From positions 1-64,000 of the forward strand of contig JAVKEP010000044.1 in the NCBI GenBank assembly GCA_040221375.1: DNA of 64,000 nt, in the 5' to 3' direction. This document shows positions 7,196-15,056 of this stretch, in pieces (the first letter of the stretch is position 1; the number at the start of each line of letters is the position of its first letter). The translations under genes and the position numbers were made by a program. The notes beneath the pieces were generated by a model. It was given only the letters and a program-made list of their open reading frames with translations, did not search any database and was not told the DNA's origin. The stretch is from SHAN690 sp040221375. GTDB lineage: Bacteria > Bacteroidota > Bacteroidia > Flavobacteriales_G > Salibacteraceae.

Positions 7196-9439
7196 ATGAA
7201 GAAGTTAGTTACTGTATTAATGGCCCTGACGTTTCTGGCGTCGACCTCTGCTAAGGCAGATGAAGGGATGTGGCTGCCCATGCTGATCAAACGACTCAAC
7301 TATGCAGATATGCAGAAGCATGGCCTCCAATTGAGCGCCGAGGAAATTTACAGCGTCAATCAATCGAGCTTAAAAGACGCGATTGTTGTACTGAACGGCG
7401 GTTCTTGTACGGCTGAAATGATCAGCGGTAAAGGCTTGTTCTTGACTAACCACCACTGCGCATACGGCGTAATTCAAGACAACAGCGCAACGGATCACGA
7501 TTACCTCACCGACGGTTTTTGGGCCATGGCAATGAAAGAGGAACTTCCGGCCGACGGAATGACCGCAGGCTTTTTGATCGAAATGCGGGACGTTACGGAT
7601 GCCATCTTAGGAGATGTGAGCATTAGCGTCAGCGGCTCTGAAAGACAAGCTGCAGTGCGCGCTGCCATCACCAAGGTGCAGGAATCGATTCAAGCGGACG
7701 TAGAAGATCACTACGACATCATCATTCGCAGCTTCTTTGAAGGGAATGAATACTACGCCTTTGTCTATGAAACCTACAAAGATGTTCGACTCGTAGGGGC
7801 TCCCCCTTCTGCCATTGGCAAATACGGAGGCGATACAGACAACTGGATGTGGCCACGTCACACGGGTGATTTTTCGTTGATGCGCGTTTACATGGGCGCC
7901 GATGGAAAGCCCGCCGCCTATTCCGAAGACAACGTGCCTTACCAGCCAAAGCATTTTCTACCTGTATCCCTGGACGGAGTGGAAAAAGGAGACTACGCGA
8001 TGATCATGGGCTACCCTGGCAGCACTGACCGCTACTTGAGTTCTTACGGCGTAGAGCAAGAGCTAACCGTTCGTCAACCCAACACGGTCAAGGTGCGCGA
8101 AACGCGTTTGGCTTTGATGAAAGAAGACATGAAGGAAAGCGCTGAAGTGCGCATAAAATACGCCTCAAAATACGCAGGAGTGAGCAACTACTGGAAGTAT
8201 TTCATTGGCCAACAGCGCGGTTTGAAACGCTTGAAGGTCAAAGAACAAAAGCAGGTGCAAGAGGCCGAATTCATGAAGTGGGTGAATCAGAGCGATGAAC
8301 GCAAAGAGATTTATGGAAACGTATTGAACGATTGGAAAGAAGGATACGAGTCTTCCAATGAAACGAGTCTGTACCGCACCTACATCAACGAATGTGTATT
8401 CGGAAGCGAATCGGTTGTTATGGCATGGAGAACATCGCGCTTGCTCGGAGCGTTATCGGCAGAAAATCCTGACCAAGCGCAGATCGACGAATTGGTGGAA
8501 GACCTGAAAGATCGCGGCGAGAAGTTTTACAAGGACTACAACATGTCCACGGACCGAAAAGTCAGCGCAGCCTTGTTTGAATTCTTCGCTGGAGACATTC
8601 CAAGCGACCTACAGCCTGAGTTCTTCAAGCAAATGGTCGCCAAGAATAAGGGTGATTTTACCAAGATGACCGAAAAGATGTACGCAAAAAGCATCTTCCG
8701 ATCCAAAGAGACCTTCTTCGCGTTTTTAGCCGATCCTTCCAAAAAGATGTTGGAAAAGGACATGGTGTACAAATTCATGGACGGATTCCTCGCGCATTAC
8801 CGAGGTGAAGTACTTCCACAAATGGGTCCTTCCAACGAAATGATCGAAAATTCAAACCGATTGTACGTGCATGGTCTACGAGCAATGAATAAGGATGAGA
8901 ACTACTATCCTAATGCAAACTCAACGATGCGAGTAACGTATGGAAATGTGCTCGACTACTTCCCTGCCGACGCCGTTTACTACAACTATTACACGACACT
9001 TGAGGGCGTGATGGAAAAGGAAGATCCTAACAGCGATGAATTCATCGTTCCGGCTAAGTTGAAAGAGTTGTACGAGACGAAGGACTACGGCCCTTACGGA
9101 CAGGACGGAACAATTCGCGTCTGCTTCTTAACGAATACAGACATCACCGGTGGAAACTCTGGAAGTCCAGTTATCAATGCGAAAGGTGAATTGATCGGGT
9201 GTGCTTTCGACGGAAACTGGGAAGCGATGAGCGGCGATATTGCCTTCGAGCCGACACTTCAGCGCACGATCGCAGTGGATATTCGTTACGTTCTGTTTAT
9301 CATTGACAAATATGCAGGAGCCGACCACCTCATCAAGGAAATGAAGATCGTCCACAACACCATGAAGAAGCCTTCGGTGGAAGCCGGAAAAGCTTCGAGT
9401 GAAACGGCACCAGCCAAAACTGAGCAGACTAAAGGATGA
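7196..9439 (+). CDS. S46 family dipeptidyl-peptidase, DPP7-type
   Basis: 747 residues, the family norm is about 700-720. A signal peptide ends near ...STSAKA. The chymotrypsin-like triad is visible: His87 in LTNHHCAYG, an Asp in WMWPRHTGDFS, and Ser655 in TGGNSGSPV, with the helical domain in between. Residue 673, which sets specificity in Porphyromonas gingivalis enzymes, lies in FDGNWE and is glycine. DPP11 enzymes that cut after Asp/Glu have FDRNWE, so this copy should be DPP7-like and prefer bulky hydrophobic P1 residues. It likely releases dipeptides from peptides in the periplasm. The C-terminal about 30 residues are a low-complexity Lys/Ala/Ser/Glu tail. The following methyltransferase starts 4 nt downstream. 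Confidence 0.92.
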   Translation: MKKLVTVLMALTFLASTSAKADEGMWLPMLIKRLNYADMQKHGLQLSAEEIYSVNQSSLKDAIVVLNGGSCTAEMISGKGLFLTNHHCAYGVIQDNSATDHDYLTDGFWAMAMKEELPADGMTAGFLIEMRDVTDAILGDVSISVSGSERQAAVRAAITKVQESIQADVEDHYDIIIRSFFEGNEYYAFVYETYKDVRLVGAPPSAIGKYGGDTDNWMWPRHTGDFSLMRVYMGADGKPAAYSEDNVPYQPKHFLPVSLDGVEKGDYAMIMGYPGSTDRYLSSYGVEQELTVRQPNTVKVRETRLALMKEDMKESAEVRIKYASKYAGVSNYWKYFIGQQRGLKRLKVKEQKQVQEAEFMKWVNQSDERKEIYGNVLNDWKEGYESSNETSLYRTYINECVFGSESVVMAWRTSRLLGALSAENPDQAQIDELVEDLKDRGEKFYKDYNMSTDRKVSAALFEFFAGDIPSDLQPEFFKQMVAKNKGDFTKMTEKMYAKSIFRSKETFFAFLADPSKKMLEKDMVYKFMDGFLAHYRGEVLPQMGPSNEMIENSNRLYVHGLRAMNKDENYYPNANSTMRVTYGNVLDYFPADAVYYNYYTTLEGVMEKEDPNSDEFIVPAKLKELYETKDYGPYGQDGTIRVCFLTNTDITGGNSGSPVINAKGELIGCAFDGNWEAMSGDIAFEPTLQRTIAVDIRYVLFIIDKYAGADHLIKEMKIVHNTMKKPSVEAGKASSETAPAKTEQTKG

Positions 9440-9442
9440 TGT

Positions 9443-10180
9443 ATGGGCAAAGCGTGGTTTGAAACTTGGTTCGATACCGACTATTACCACCTGCTCTACC
9501 GAAATAGGAATGAAGTAGAAGCGCGTCAATTCATTGATGCGCTTCTTCATTTTCTTCAACCTATCCAGGGAGCGAGCTTCATCGACGTGGCCTGTGGTAA
9601 AGGACGTCACTCTCGATACCTCCAAAGCCTCGGCTACGAAGTGACCGGCATCGACCTCAGCGAAAACAGCATCGAACTCGCGAGATCTGAAGCCAAGGGC
9701 CTTCCGCACCTCTCGTTCATCCAACACGACATAAGAGAAGCTTTTCCAGTCGAAGGATTGGACGTTGCTATGAACTTATTTACCAGCTTCGGTTACTTCG
9801 ACAACGACGCTGAACATCAACGCTCTATAGACAACATGCAAGCTTGCTTGCGACCGGGCGGAAGATTGGTGCTGGACTACCTCAACACCTCAGAGGTGGT
9901 GCACAACTTCAAAAAAGAAGACAATTGGAACTTAGAAGGAGTTCGATTCAAAGTGACCCGTGGATTGGATGAACGCAGCATCGTGAAGAAAATTGAAGTG
10001 AAAGACGGCAGCGAGACGATGCACTTTGAAGAACGGGTGAGGGCTTTCACCAAAGAAGATTTAGAAATGCTCATTTCCCGCTCAGGCATGTCGATAGAGA
10101 AGGTTTTCGGTAATTATCAATTAGACGCATACGACGATCAAAGTCCGCGCGTCGTTATCATTGCACAAAAGAAGGCATGA
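9443..10180 (+). CDS. Class I SAM-dependent methyltransferase
   Basis: 245 residues. The SAM-binding motif I is FIDVACGKGRHSRYL (46-60), followed by VTGIDLSENSIELA (motif II acidic residue) and motif IV-like FPVEGLDVAMNLFTSFGYF. This belongs to the methyltransferase 11/25-like group; the substrate cannot be told from sequence. The start is 4 nt after the peptidase stop, and its own stop overlaps the ZIP transporter start (ATGA), so the three plus-strand genes probably form one transcript. Confidence 0.85.
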   Translation: MGKAWFETWFDTDYYHLLYRNRNEVEARQFIDALLHFLQPIQGASFIDVACGKGRHSRYLQSLGYEVTGIDLSENSIELARSEAKGLPHLSFIQHDIREAFPVEGLDVAMNLFTSFGYFDNDAEHQRSIDNMQACLRPGGRLVLDYLNTSEVVHNFKKEDNWNLEGVRFKVTRGLDERSIVKKIEVKDGSETMHFEERVRAFTKEDLEMLISRSGMSIEKVFGNYQLDAYDDQSPRVVIIAQKKA

Positions 10181-10875
10181 CCACGTACATCCTCGGACTC
10201 CTGATTTCATTCGCAGCTGGAGCTTGGTTCATCTACAAGGCACCGGAAAAAAAGCAATGGATCTATCTGTTTCTCTCCGCCGGCGGTGCCTACCTCATTA
10301 CGGTGCTCTTTACGCACATCCTACCAGAATTGTTCGAAAACCTAGGCCATACGGCGGGTTATGTCTTGCTCGTTGGCTTCATCGCACAAATTTTACTCGA
10401 AAACTACTCGCGCGGAATCGAGCACGGTCACGCACACCCATCTGCTACCAAAACGGCCCTGCTCATTTCTTACGCTGCGCTTTGTCTTCACGCTTTAATT
10501 GAAGGCATGCCGCTGGCTTCGGTGCTTTTTAATTCGGTCATCCAATTTGACAGAGAACTCACGTTGGGCATTATGCTCCATAAAATTCCAGTCGCGATTA
10601 CCTTGTCTACCTTGTTGATCCGATCTGGGTTGAAGAAGCACACGTCGCTCATGTGGTTGTTTGGGTTCATTGCGTGTACCGTCGTTGGTTCAGCCTTGCA
10701 ACACGGTCTTGGAAACAATTCAGAAGAGCTGATGTTCATGAGCTTGGGACTCACAGTAGGAATCTTGCTGCACGTGTCTACAACGATTCTCTTTGAAAGC
10801 AGCGATGAGCATCGACTCTCTACCAAGCGAATCGCCGTAATTGCGATCGGAATCTTGCTCGGGGTCATCGTATGA
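10177..10875 (+). CDS. ZIP family divalent metal transporter
   Basis: 232 residues with about seven to eight membrane helices. The metal-binding transmembrane motifs are visible as CLHALIEGMPLASV (helix IV, H...EG) and LGIMLHKIPVAITLSTL (helix V, HKIP, the family norm being HxxP/HKxPE). A His-rich loop segment GIEHGHAHPS lies between helices III and IV. It should import zinc or a similar cation through the inner membrane. The Glu usual after HKIP is replaced by valine, which may affect selectivity. The start overlaps the methyltransferase stop; the 3' end abuts the convergent mazG gene with no gap. Confidence 0.87.
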   Translation: MTTYILGLLISFAAGAWFIYKAPEKKQWIYLFLSAGGAYLITVLFTHILPELFENLGHTAGYVLLVGFIAQILLENYSRGIEHGHAHPSATKTALLISYAALCLHALIEGMPLASVLFNSVIQFDRELTLGIMLHKIPVAITLSTLLIRSGLKKHTSLMWLFGFIACTVVGSALQHGLGNNSEELMFMSLGLTVGILLHVSTTILFESSDEHRLSTKRIAVIAIGILLGVIV

Positions 10876-11646
10876 TCAGGATTGGCTTTTCGCCTCCTGC
10901 CAAATCGCTTCCATTTCATTTAAGGTCATGTCTGCCAAGGCTTTTCCTTGTTCATCTGCCATTTTCTCGAGGTACTGAAATCGCCGAATGAATTTCCTAT
11001 TCGTGCGTTCCAACGCGTCCTCAGGATTTACATCGATGAAGCGGGCGTAATTGATCATGCTGAACAGCACGTCGCCAAATTCGTCTTCTATCTTGGCCTT
11101 GGCTGCCCCTTTTTGCACCTCCACTTGCAGTTCATTCAATTCTTCTTTCAGCTTTTCCCAAACTTGGGTTTGTTCATCCCAGTCAAAGCCAACACCTCTC
11201 GCCTTCTCTTGCATGCGGTTTGCCTTCACCATCGCTGGAAGGCTCTTTGGCACCCCCTCTAGTACCGACTTCTTTCCTTCCTTGAGCTTGAGTTGCTCCC
11301 AGTTTCGCTTCACCTCTTCTGCGTCATTGACATCTACGTCGCCATAGACGTGTGGATGCCGATGGACGAGTTTATCGCTCACTCCATTGAGGACATCCGT
11401 GATCGAAAAGGCTTCGCGTTCAAATCCAATTTGAGCATAGAATACGACGTGCATGATCAAATCGCCCAGTTCATTTTTCACTTCCTCGAGGTCATTGTCA
11501 AGGATCGCATCGCTCAGCTCGTAGGTTTCTTCGATGGTGAGGTAGCGCAACGACTCGATGGTTTGCTTTCTGTCCCAAGGACATTTCGTTCTCAACTCAC
11601 CGATGATGGTAATGAGTCGTTCGAAGGCTTCTAGTTCAGGTCTCAT
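10876..11646 (-). CDS. mazG: Nucleoside triphosphate pyrophosphohydrolase MazG
   Basis: 256 residues, typical for the two-domain enzyme. It hydrolyses NTPs to NMPs and pyrophosphate. The N-terminal domain shows KCPWDRKQTIESLRYLTIEETYELSDAI (about 19-46) with the metal-binding EExxE-type motif and the second acidic set in EVKNELGDLIMHVVFYA. The C-terminal domain repeats this weakly with KIEDEFGDVLFSMINYARF. It stands alone on the minus strand, convergent with and abutting the ZIP gene. A housekeeping call with little doubt. Confidence 0.93.
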   Translation of the reverse strand: MRPELEAFERLITIIGELRTKCPWDRKQTIESLRYLTIEETYELSDAILDNDLEEVKNELGDLIMHVVFYAQIGFEREAFSITDVLNGVSDKLVHRHPHVYGDVDVNDAEEVKRNWEQLKLKEGKKSVLEGVPKSLPAMVKANRMQEKARGVGFDWDEQTQVWEKLKEELNELQVEVQKGAAKAKIEDEFGDVLFSMINYARFIDVNPEDALERTNRKFIRRFQYLEKMADEQGKALADMTLNEMEAIWQEAKSQS

Positions 11647-11707
11647 GAGAAATGTGGGCTGTTATTTGAAGTGAATGAGTCGGCATCTGAAGCATTCTTT
11701 CATTCTA

Positions 11708-11740
11708 TTTGTCACCGCAAACTTATCATTCGCAACTTTG
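11708..11740 (+). promoter_or_regulatory. Candidate promoter of the PagL-like gene
   Basis: TTTG (11708-11711) and CAACTTTG (11733-11740) are separated by 21 nt, close to the Bacteroidota -33/-7 arrangement (TTTG, about 19 nt, TAnnTTTG). The ATG at 11748 follows 7 nt later, which supports that start over the longer reading frame from 11709 that would begin inside the promoter. Confidence 0.5.
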
Positions 11741-11747
11741 CGAGGCA

Positions 11748-12824
11748 ATGCCTCGACGACTCTATCTAACGATCTCGCTGCTTTCGTTCTTCCTTCCCAC
11801 GGTGGCTCAATGGGCCGCGCCCGGATTTGAAGGAAATATCGGACGGGGGTTCTTACTTCCGCATCGGCAAAACATGCAACACCTCCCCCAATACGCGGCG
11901 CATGTAGTCGAATTGAGAATGTACCGTTCTGGGGACGGCACCAAGGAATGGCATGCGCTGTACCCCCGCGCCGAAATCGGAATAGCCCTGCGCGCTTTTG
12001 ACTTAGGCAATCGCGAAGTATTGGGTTTCGGGTTGGGATGCGCATTCTACATCTCGTCGCCGATCCTTGCCACAGATAAATTTCAATGGAATGCAGAGCT
12101 GGGCGCAGGACCAGGGCTGGTATCCAAACCCTTTGATCGGGTCGAAAACTATAAAAACATCGCCATCGGTAGTTTCTTCAATGCCTTTATCATGCTGGGC
12201 CAACGTTTCAGCTACCGTGTTGCGGAACGATGGGACATGAACGTCAACCTCTCCTTCAATCATTTCTCAAATGCCGCCTATGCGCTGCCCAATCTCGGAT
12301 TGAACTACCCGATGGCATTGGTTGGGGTGAAGTACCGCATTGAAGGCAATGAGGTCGACTCCATTTCATCTGTTCCAACCGAAACCATTCGTAACTTTTG
12401 GACCGTCGGCATCCAAAGTGGACTCAAGGAGTATCCTCTGCCTTATGAGGCGAAACATCCTGCCTTCATCGCTAATGTAGATTACAACATAGGCTTGAAT
12501 AAAAAGACTTCGCTGTCGCTCGGAACGGATGCCATGTACAATTTGGCCTTGCTCAAGTACCGTCGCTCCCTCAGCGAAGAAGTTTCCAACGCCGAAAATA
12601 CGCAGGTAGGACTGCGCGCGGGGTACAATGTTCACATCGATAAGATGATGATTTTCTTACAGATCGGAGGCTATGTACTGGACGACTATCGCCGCGATCG
12701 TGCAGTGTACAATCGCGTCGGAATGCGCTACTTTTTCAACGAATCTATCGGCATCAACCTCACACTCAAAACCCATCTATTCAAAGCAGACTATGCAGAA
12801 CTTGGAATTGCGTATCGTTTCTAG
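11748..12824 (+). CDS. PagL-like acyloxyacyl hydrolase (lipid A 3-O-deacylase family barrel)
   Basis: 358 residues from ATG 11748, chosen because it gives a clean signal peptide (MPRRLYLTISLLSFFLPTVAQ) and follows a promoter-like element. The N-terminal half has the conserved motif of Bacteroidota PagL-type proteins, NHFSNAAYALPNLGLNYP, with the presumed catalytic His and Ser (HxS) and the downstream N..G segment. The family members remove an acyl chain from lipid A in the outer membrane. The protein is about twice as long as PagL, and the extra C-terminal half is also beta-strand rich, ending ELGIAYRF. Its last 32 nt are overlapped by the next gene. Enzymatic activity is inferred from the family only. 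Confidence 0.75.
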   Translation: MPRRLYLTISLLSFFLPTVAQWAAPGFEGNIGRGFLLPHRQNMQHLPQYAAHVVELRMYRSGDGTKEWHALYPRAEIGIALRAFDLGNREVLGFGLGCAFYISSPILATDKFQWNAELGAGPGLVSKPFDRVENYKNIAIGSFFNAFIMLGQRFSYRVAERWDMNVNLSFNHFSNAAYALPNLGLNYPMALVGVKYRIEGNEVDSISSVPTETIRNFWTVGIQSGLKEYPLPYEAKHPAFIANVDYNIGLNKKTSLSLGTDAMYNLALLKYRRSLSEEVSNAENTQVGLRAGYNVHIDKMMIFLQIGGYVLDDYRRDRAVYNRVGMRYFFNESIGINLTLKTHLFKADYAELGIAYRF

Positions 12825-13545
12825 CATATGCTTGCTTTGCGCGCTGGTATTCACGGGGTGCGAAAAAGAATCTGCGAGCTGCCTCGAAGGCCGAGGAAAT
12901 CAAACGGAAGAAATCCGAAACCTAAGCGGATTTTCAGACTTGCACGTAACTGGCAGAATTGACGTTAACCTTGTACCCGACAGTACAGACTACGTTCGTG
13001 TGGTCTACGGCGAAAACGGCATTGGAGGAATCCACACACAAGTCACAGACGGAACCTTGAGCATTTCAGAAATAAACAGATGCGACTGGTTCAGAAAAGT
13101 AGAACCGCTGCCCATGGTCGAAGTGCACTATGCACGATTGAGCGGTATCTTTAGCCAAAGTGCCGGGGCGGTTCGCTTCCTTGCCCCCTTTCGTGCAGAT
13201 TCCATCCGCATTGAGATCGAAGACGCAGCCGGCAGCCTTGAATTCAATGGCGATTGTGAACGCATAGACCTATTGGTACACACGGGAGCCACGGATGTAA
13301 TCTTGAAGGGTGAGTGCACCCGGTTGTTCGTCTATAATTCGGGCTATGCCCCCGTTGATGCCAAGGAACTGGTAACCCGCACCGCCATTGTACACAACAA
13401 CGGAAGCAGCGATACCTACGTACACGCTTGGGAAAATGTCTACACTCAGATCTACCACATCGGCAACATCTACGTCAGCGGCAACGCACAAATAACTCGA
13501 TGGCATGAGAAGGGCGGAGGGAGCGTTGTTTTGGTAGATGATTAG
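12793..13545 (+). CDS. DUF2807 (head GIN) lipoprotein
   Basis: 250 residues from ATG 12793, which lies 32 nt inside the end of the preceding gene. This start gives a lipoprotein signal with VFTGC (lipobox). The mature part matches the DUF2807 layout: EEIRNLSGFSDLHVTGRIDVNLV at the start, then a right-handed beta-helix-like run of short strands (FNGDCERIDLLVHTGATDVILKGECTRLFVYNSG) and a closing GNAQITRWHEKG. Function of the family is unknown; it is common on the surface or in the periplasm of Bacteroidota. The long overlap suggests co-translation with the PagL-like gene. Confidence 0.8.
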   Translation: MQNLELRIVSSICLLCALVFTGCEKESASCLEGRGNQTEEIRNLSGFSDLHVTGRIDVNLVPDSTDYVRVVYGENGIGGIHTQVTDGTLSISEINRCDWFRKVEPLPMVEVHYARLSGIFSQSAGAVRFLAPFRADSIRIEIEDAAGSLEFNGDCERIDLLVHTGATDVILKGECTRLFVYNSGYAPVDAKELVTRTAIVHNNGSSDTYVHAWENVYTQIYHIGNIYVSGNAQITRWHEKGGGSVVLVDD

Positions 13546-13588
13546 ATCGTTTCGCTAGATATATGTCTGTTTATCCACTCCTAACCTT

Positions 13589-13619
13589 TCGGCCAAATAC
13601 AATCGAATCTGTAGCTTTG
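13589..13619 (+). promoter_or_regulatory. Promoter of the NqrM-like gene
   Basis: TAGCTTTG (13612-13619) matches TAnnTTTG exactly and ends 4 nt before the ATG at 13624. A TTTC-type -33 element sits about 21 nt upstream (around 13587-13590). The transcript would be leaderless or nearly so. Confidence 0.55.
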
Positions 13620-13623
13620 CGGC

Positions 13624-13812
13624 ATGAAATTGATTCTATTATCAGCAGTTTTGTTAGGCCTCGCCTTCGCAGGAATTGCCGTTAAAATCTGGGGGAAAAA
13701 AGGCGGAGAATTCGCGGGAACATGCGCCAGCAATAATCCATTGCTCAAAACAGACGATGGAAACTGCACGGTTTGCGGGGCTCGGCCTACAGAACAGTGC
13801 CAGAAATCTTGA
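13624..13812 (+). CDS. Small Cys-rich membrane protein, proposed NqrM-type Na+-NQR maturation factor
   Basis: 62 residues: one hydrophobic segment (about 3-23), a basic stop (KIWGKKGGE), then a short tail with four cysteines at 34, 48, 51 and 59 (GTCASNN, GNCTVCG, EQC). NqrM of gammaproteobacteria is likewise a very small single-span protein with four cysteines, needed to deliver iron to the Na+-NQR site between NqrD and NqrE. I know this class in Bacteroidota only as 'membrane or secreted protein', often near nqr/apbE. Here it is convergent with apbE and 1.2 kb from the nqr operon. The function is my inference from shape and context; sequence identity to NqrM is low apart from a GxC after the helix. 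Confidence 0.7.
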   Translation: MKLILLSAVLLGLAFAGIAVKIWGKKGGEFAGTCASNNPLLKTDDGNCTVCGARPTEQCQKS

Positions 13813-13821
13813 GTTCACCCC

Positions 13822-14925
13822 TTAGGGGCCTCCTTCTTCATCCACTTCAAGCAAACCAGCGATTTGTCGGCTGACATAGGTAGCGTACCCACCTTGCTGA
13901 TCGTCAGAAATTAAGTAAACATAGGCGCCCACGTAGTTTCGTGCTCCTAAAAACTCGATGGTTGAATCGGCCCCCATGACCATGAATGCGGTGGCCAACG
14001 CGTCCGATTTGCCAGCCGACTCGCTCACTACCGTAGCGCTCAATAAAGGATGCTGAACCGGATAACCAGTAGTGGGGTCGATGGTGTGCGAATAACGCAC
14101 GCCGTTCCGTTCATAAAACTTTCGGTAGTTTCCGCTGGTAGCTAATCCTTTGTTTCGGAGATTGATTACGGCCTGGAGCTCACGGTCCATGTTTCCATCG
14201 CTAGGCTTATCGATTCCGAACCTCCACATCTCCCCGCCAGGCTTTGGATATCCTGCGACGAGTTCACCCCCGATTTCAACGAAGAATCTTTTCAGGCCTT
14301 TTGACTTTAAAAATTCAGCGACTTTATCCACGCTCCACCCCTGACCGATGGCGTTGAAATCTAGTTGGATACCGGGTAATGGTTTGTGAAGGAAAAATTC
14401 GCTGGTCTGATTTCCTTGATTCACGAATTCGTCGAGATGGATGCTGCGGTCATCTCTTCGCAAGCTCAGGCTATCAAAGGCTACAAGTTGCAACAGGCTG
14501 TCGATCAAAGCCGAATCAACCACCTCTGGATGACTCAATCGCTCCGGTCCAAACCCCCAAAAAGAAACCAAGGGCTTAACCGTTGGGTCGAACGCGCCAT
14601 TGGTCAATCCGTACACTTCCCAACTTTTCACGAGCAGTTCTAAAAACAGCGCATCTATGGTCGTGCCCGAATCGCTTTTGTTCCATGTGTCTATCGTTGA
14701 TCCCGGCAAATACGTCGATACAGACGCATCAATGTCGTTCAAAATACTGTCGACCTGAGGAGTGAAATCCCGTTCTTGTAGGTCGTAGTAAACAATGCGC
14801 CATGTTGTTCCTTGTGCGGTTCCCTTAATGGACTGCTTGAAGGCTTCGGAGGTAGTCTTTTCTAATTCGGCGTTGCAGGACGCTAAAAGTACTATGGATA
14901 AAGCAAGTAGACAGGTCGTGCGCAT
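13822..14925 (-). CDS. apbE: FAD:protein FMN transferase (ApbE), lipoprotein
   Basis: 367 residues from ATG 14925; this start gives the signal MRTTCLLALSIVLLASC with lipid-attachment Cys17, whereas the longer frame has no signal. It transfers FMN from FAD to threonines of NqrB and NqrC. Visible motifs are KGTAQGTTWRI near the N-terminus, DFNAIGQGWSVDKV and FFVEIGGELVAGYPKPGGE in the flavin site, and SHTIDPTTGYPV plus ALATAFMVMG (metal and FAD binding). It lies just downstream of the nqr operon terminator on the same strand, so it is adjacent but probably separately transcribed. Confidence 0.93.
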   Translation of the reverse strand: MRTTCLLALSIVLLASCNAELEKTTSEAFKQSIKGTAQGTTWRIVYYDLQERDFTPQVDSILNDIDASVSTYLPGSTIDTWNKSDSGTTIDALFLELLVKSWEVYGLTNGAFDPTVKPLVSFWGFGPERLSHPEVVDSALIDSLLQLVAFDSLSLRRDDRSIHLDEFVNQGNQTSEFFLHKPLPGIQLDFNAIGQGWSVDKVAEFLKSKGLKRFFVEIGGELVAGYPKPGGEMWRFGIDKPSDGNMDRELQAVINLRNKGLATSGNYRKFYERNGVRYSHTIDPTTGYPVQHPLLSATVVSESAGKSDALATAFMVMGADSTIEFLGARNYVGAYVYLISDDQQGGYATYVSRQIAGLLEVDEEGGP

Positions 14926-14999
14926 ACCGCAATGATAAGCAGAAGACATCATTGATAGGCCGTACAACCAACGGCAGAACAAATTCGCGACATCAAATC

Positions 15000-15032
15000 A
15001 AAAAAATCCCCCGGCCTATCGATCGAGGGATT
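15000..15032 (-). terminator. Intrinsic terminator of the nqr operon
   Basis: Read on the minus strand, AATCCCTCG and CGGGGGATT pair over 9 bp (one G-U) around a 10-nt loop and are followed by seven T residues (15006-15000). It begins 25 nt after the nqrF stop codon. Confidence 0.8.
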
Positions 15033-15056
15033 GAAATTTTTCAATAACGAAAGGCC

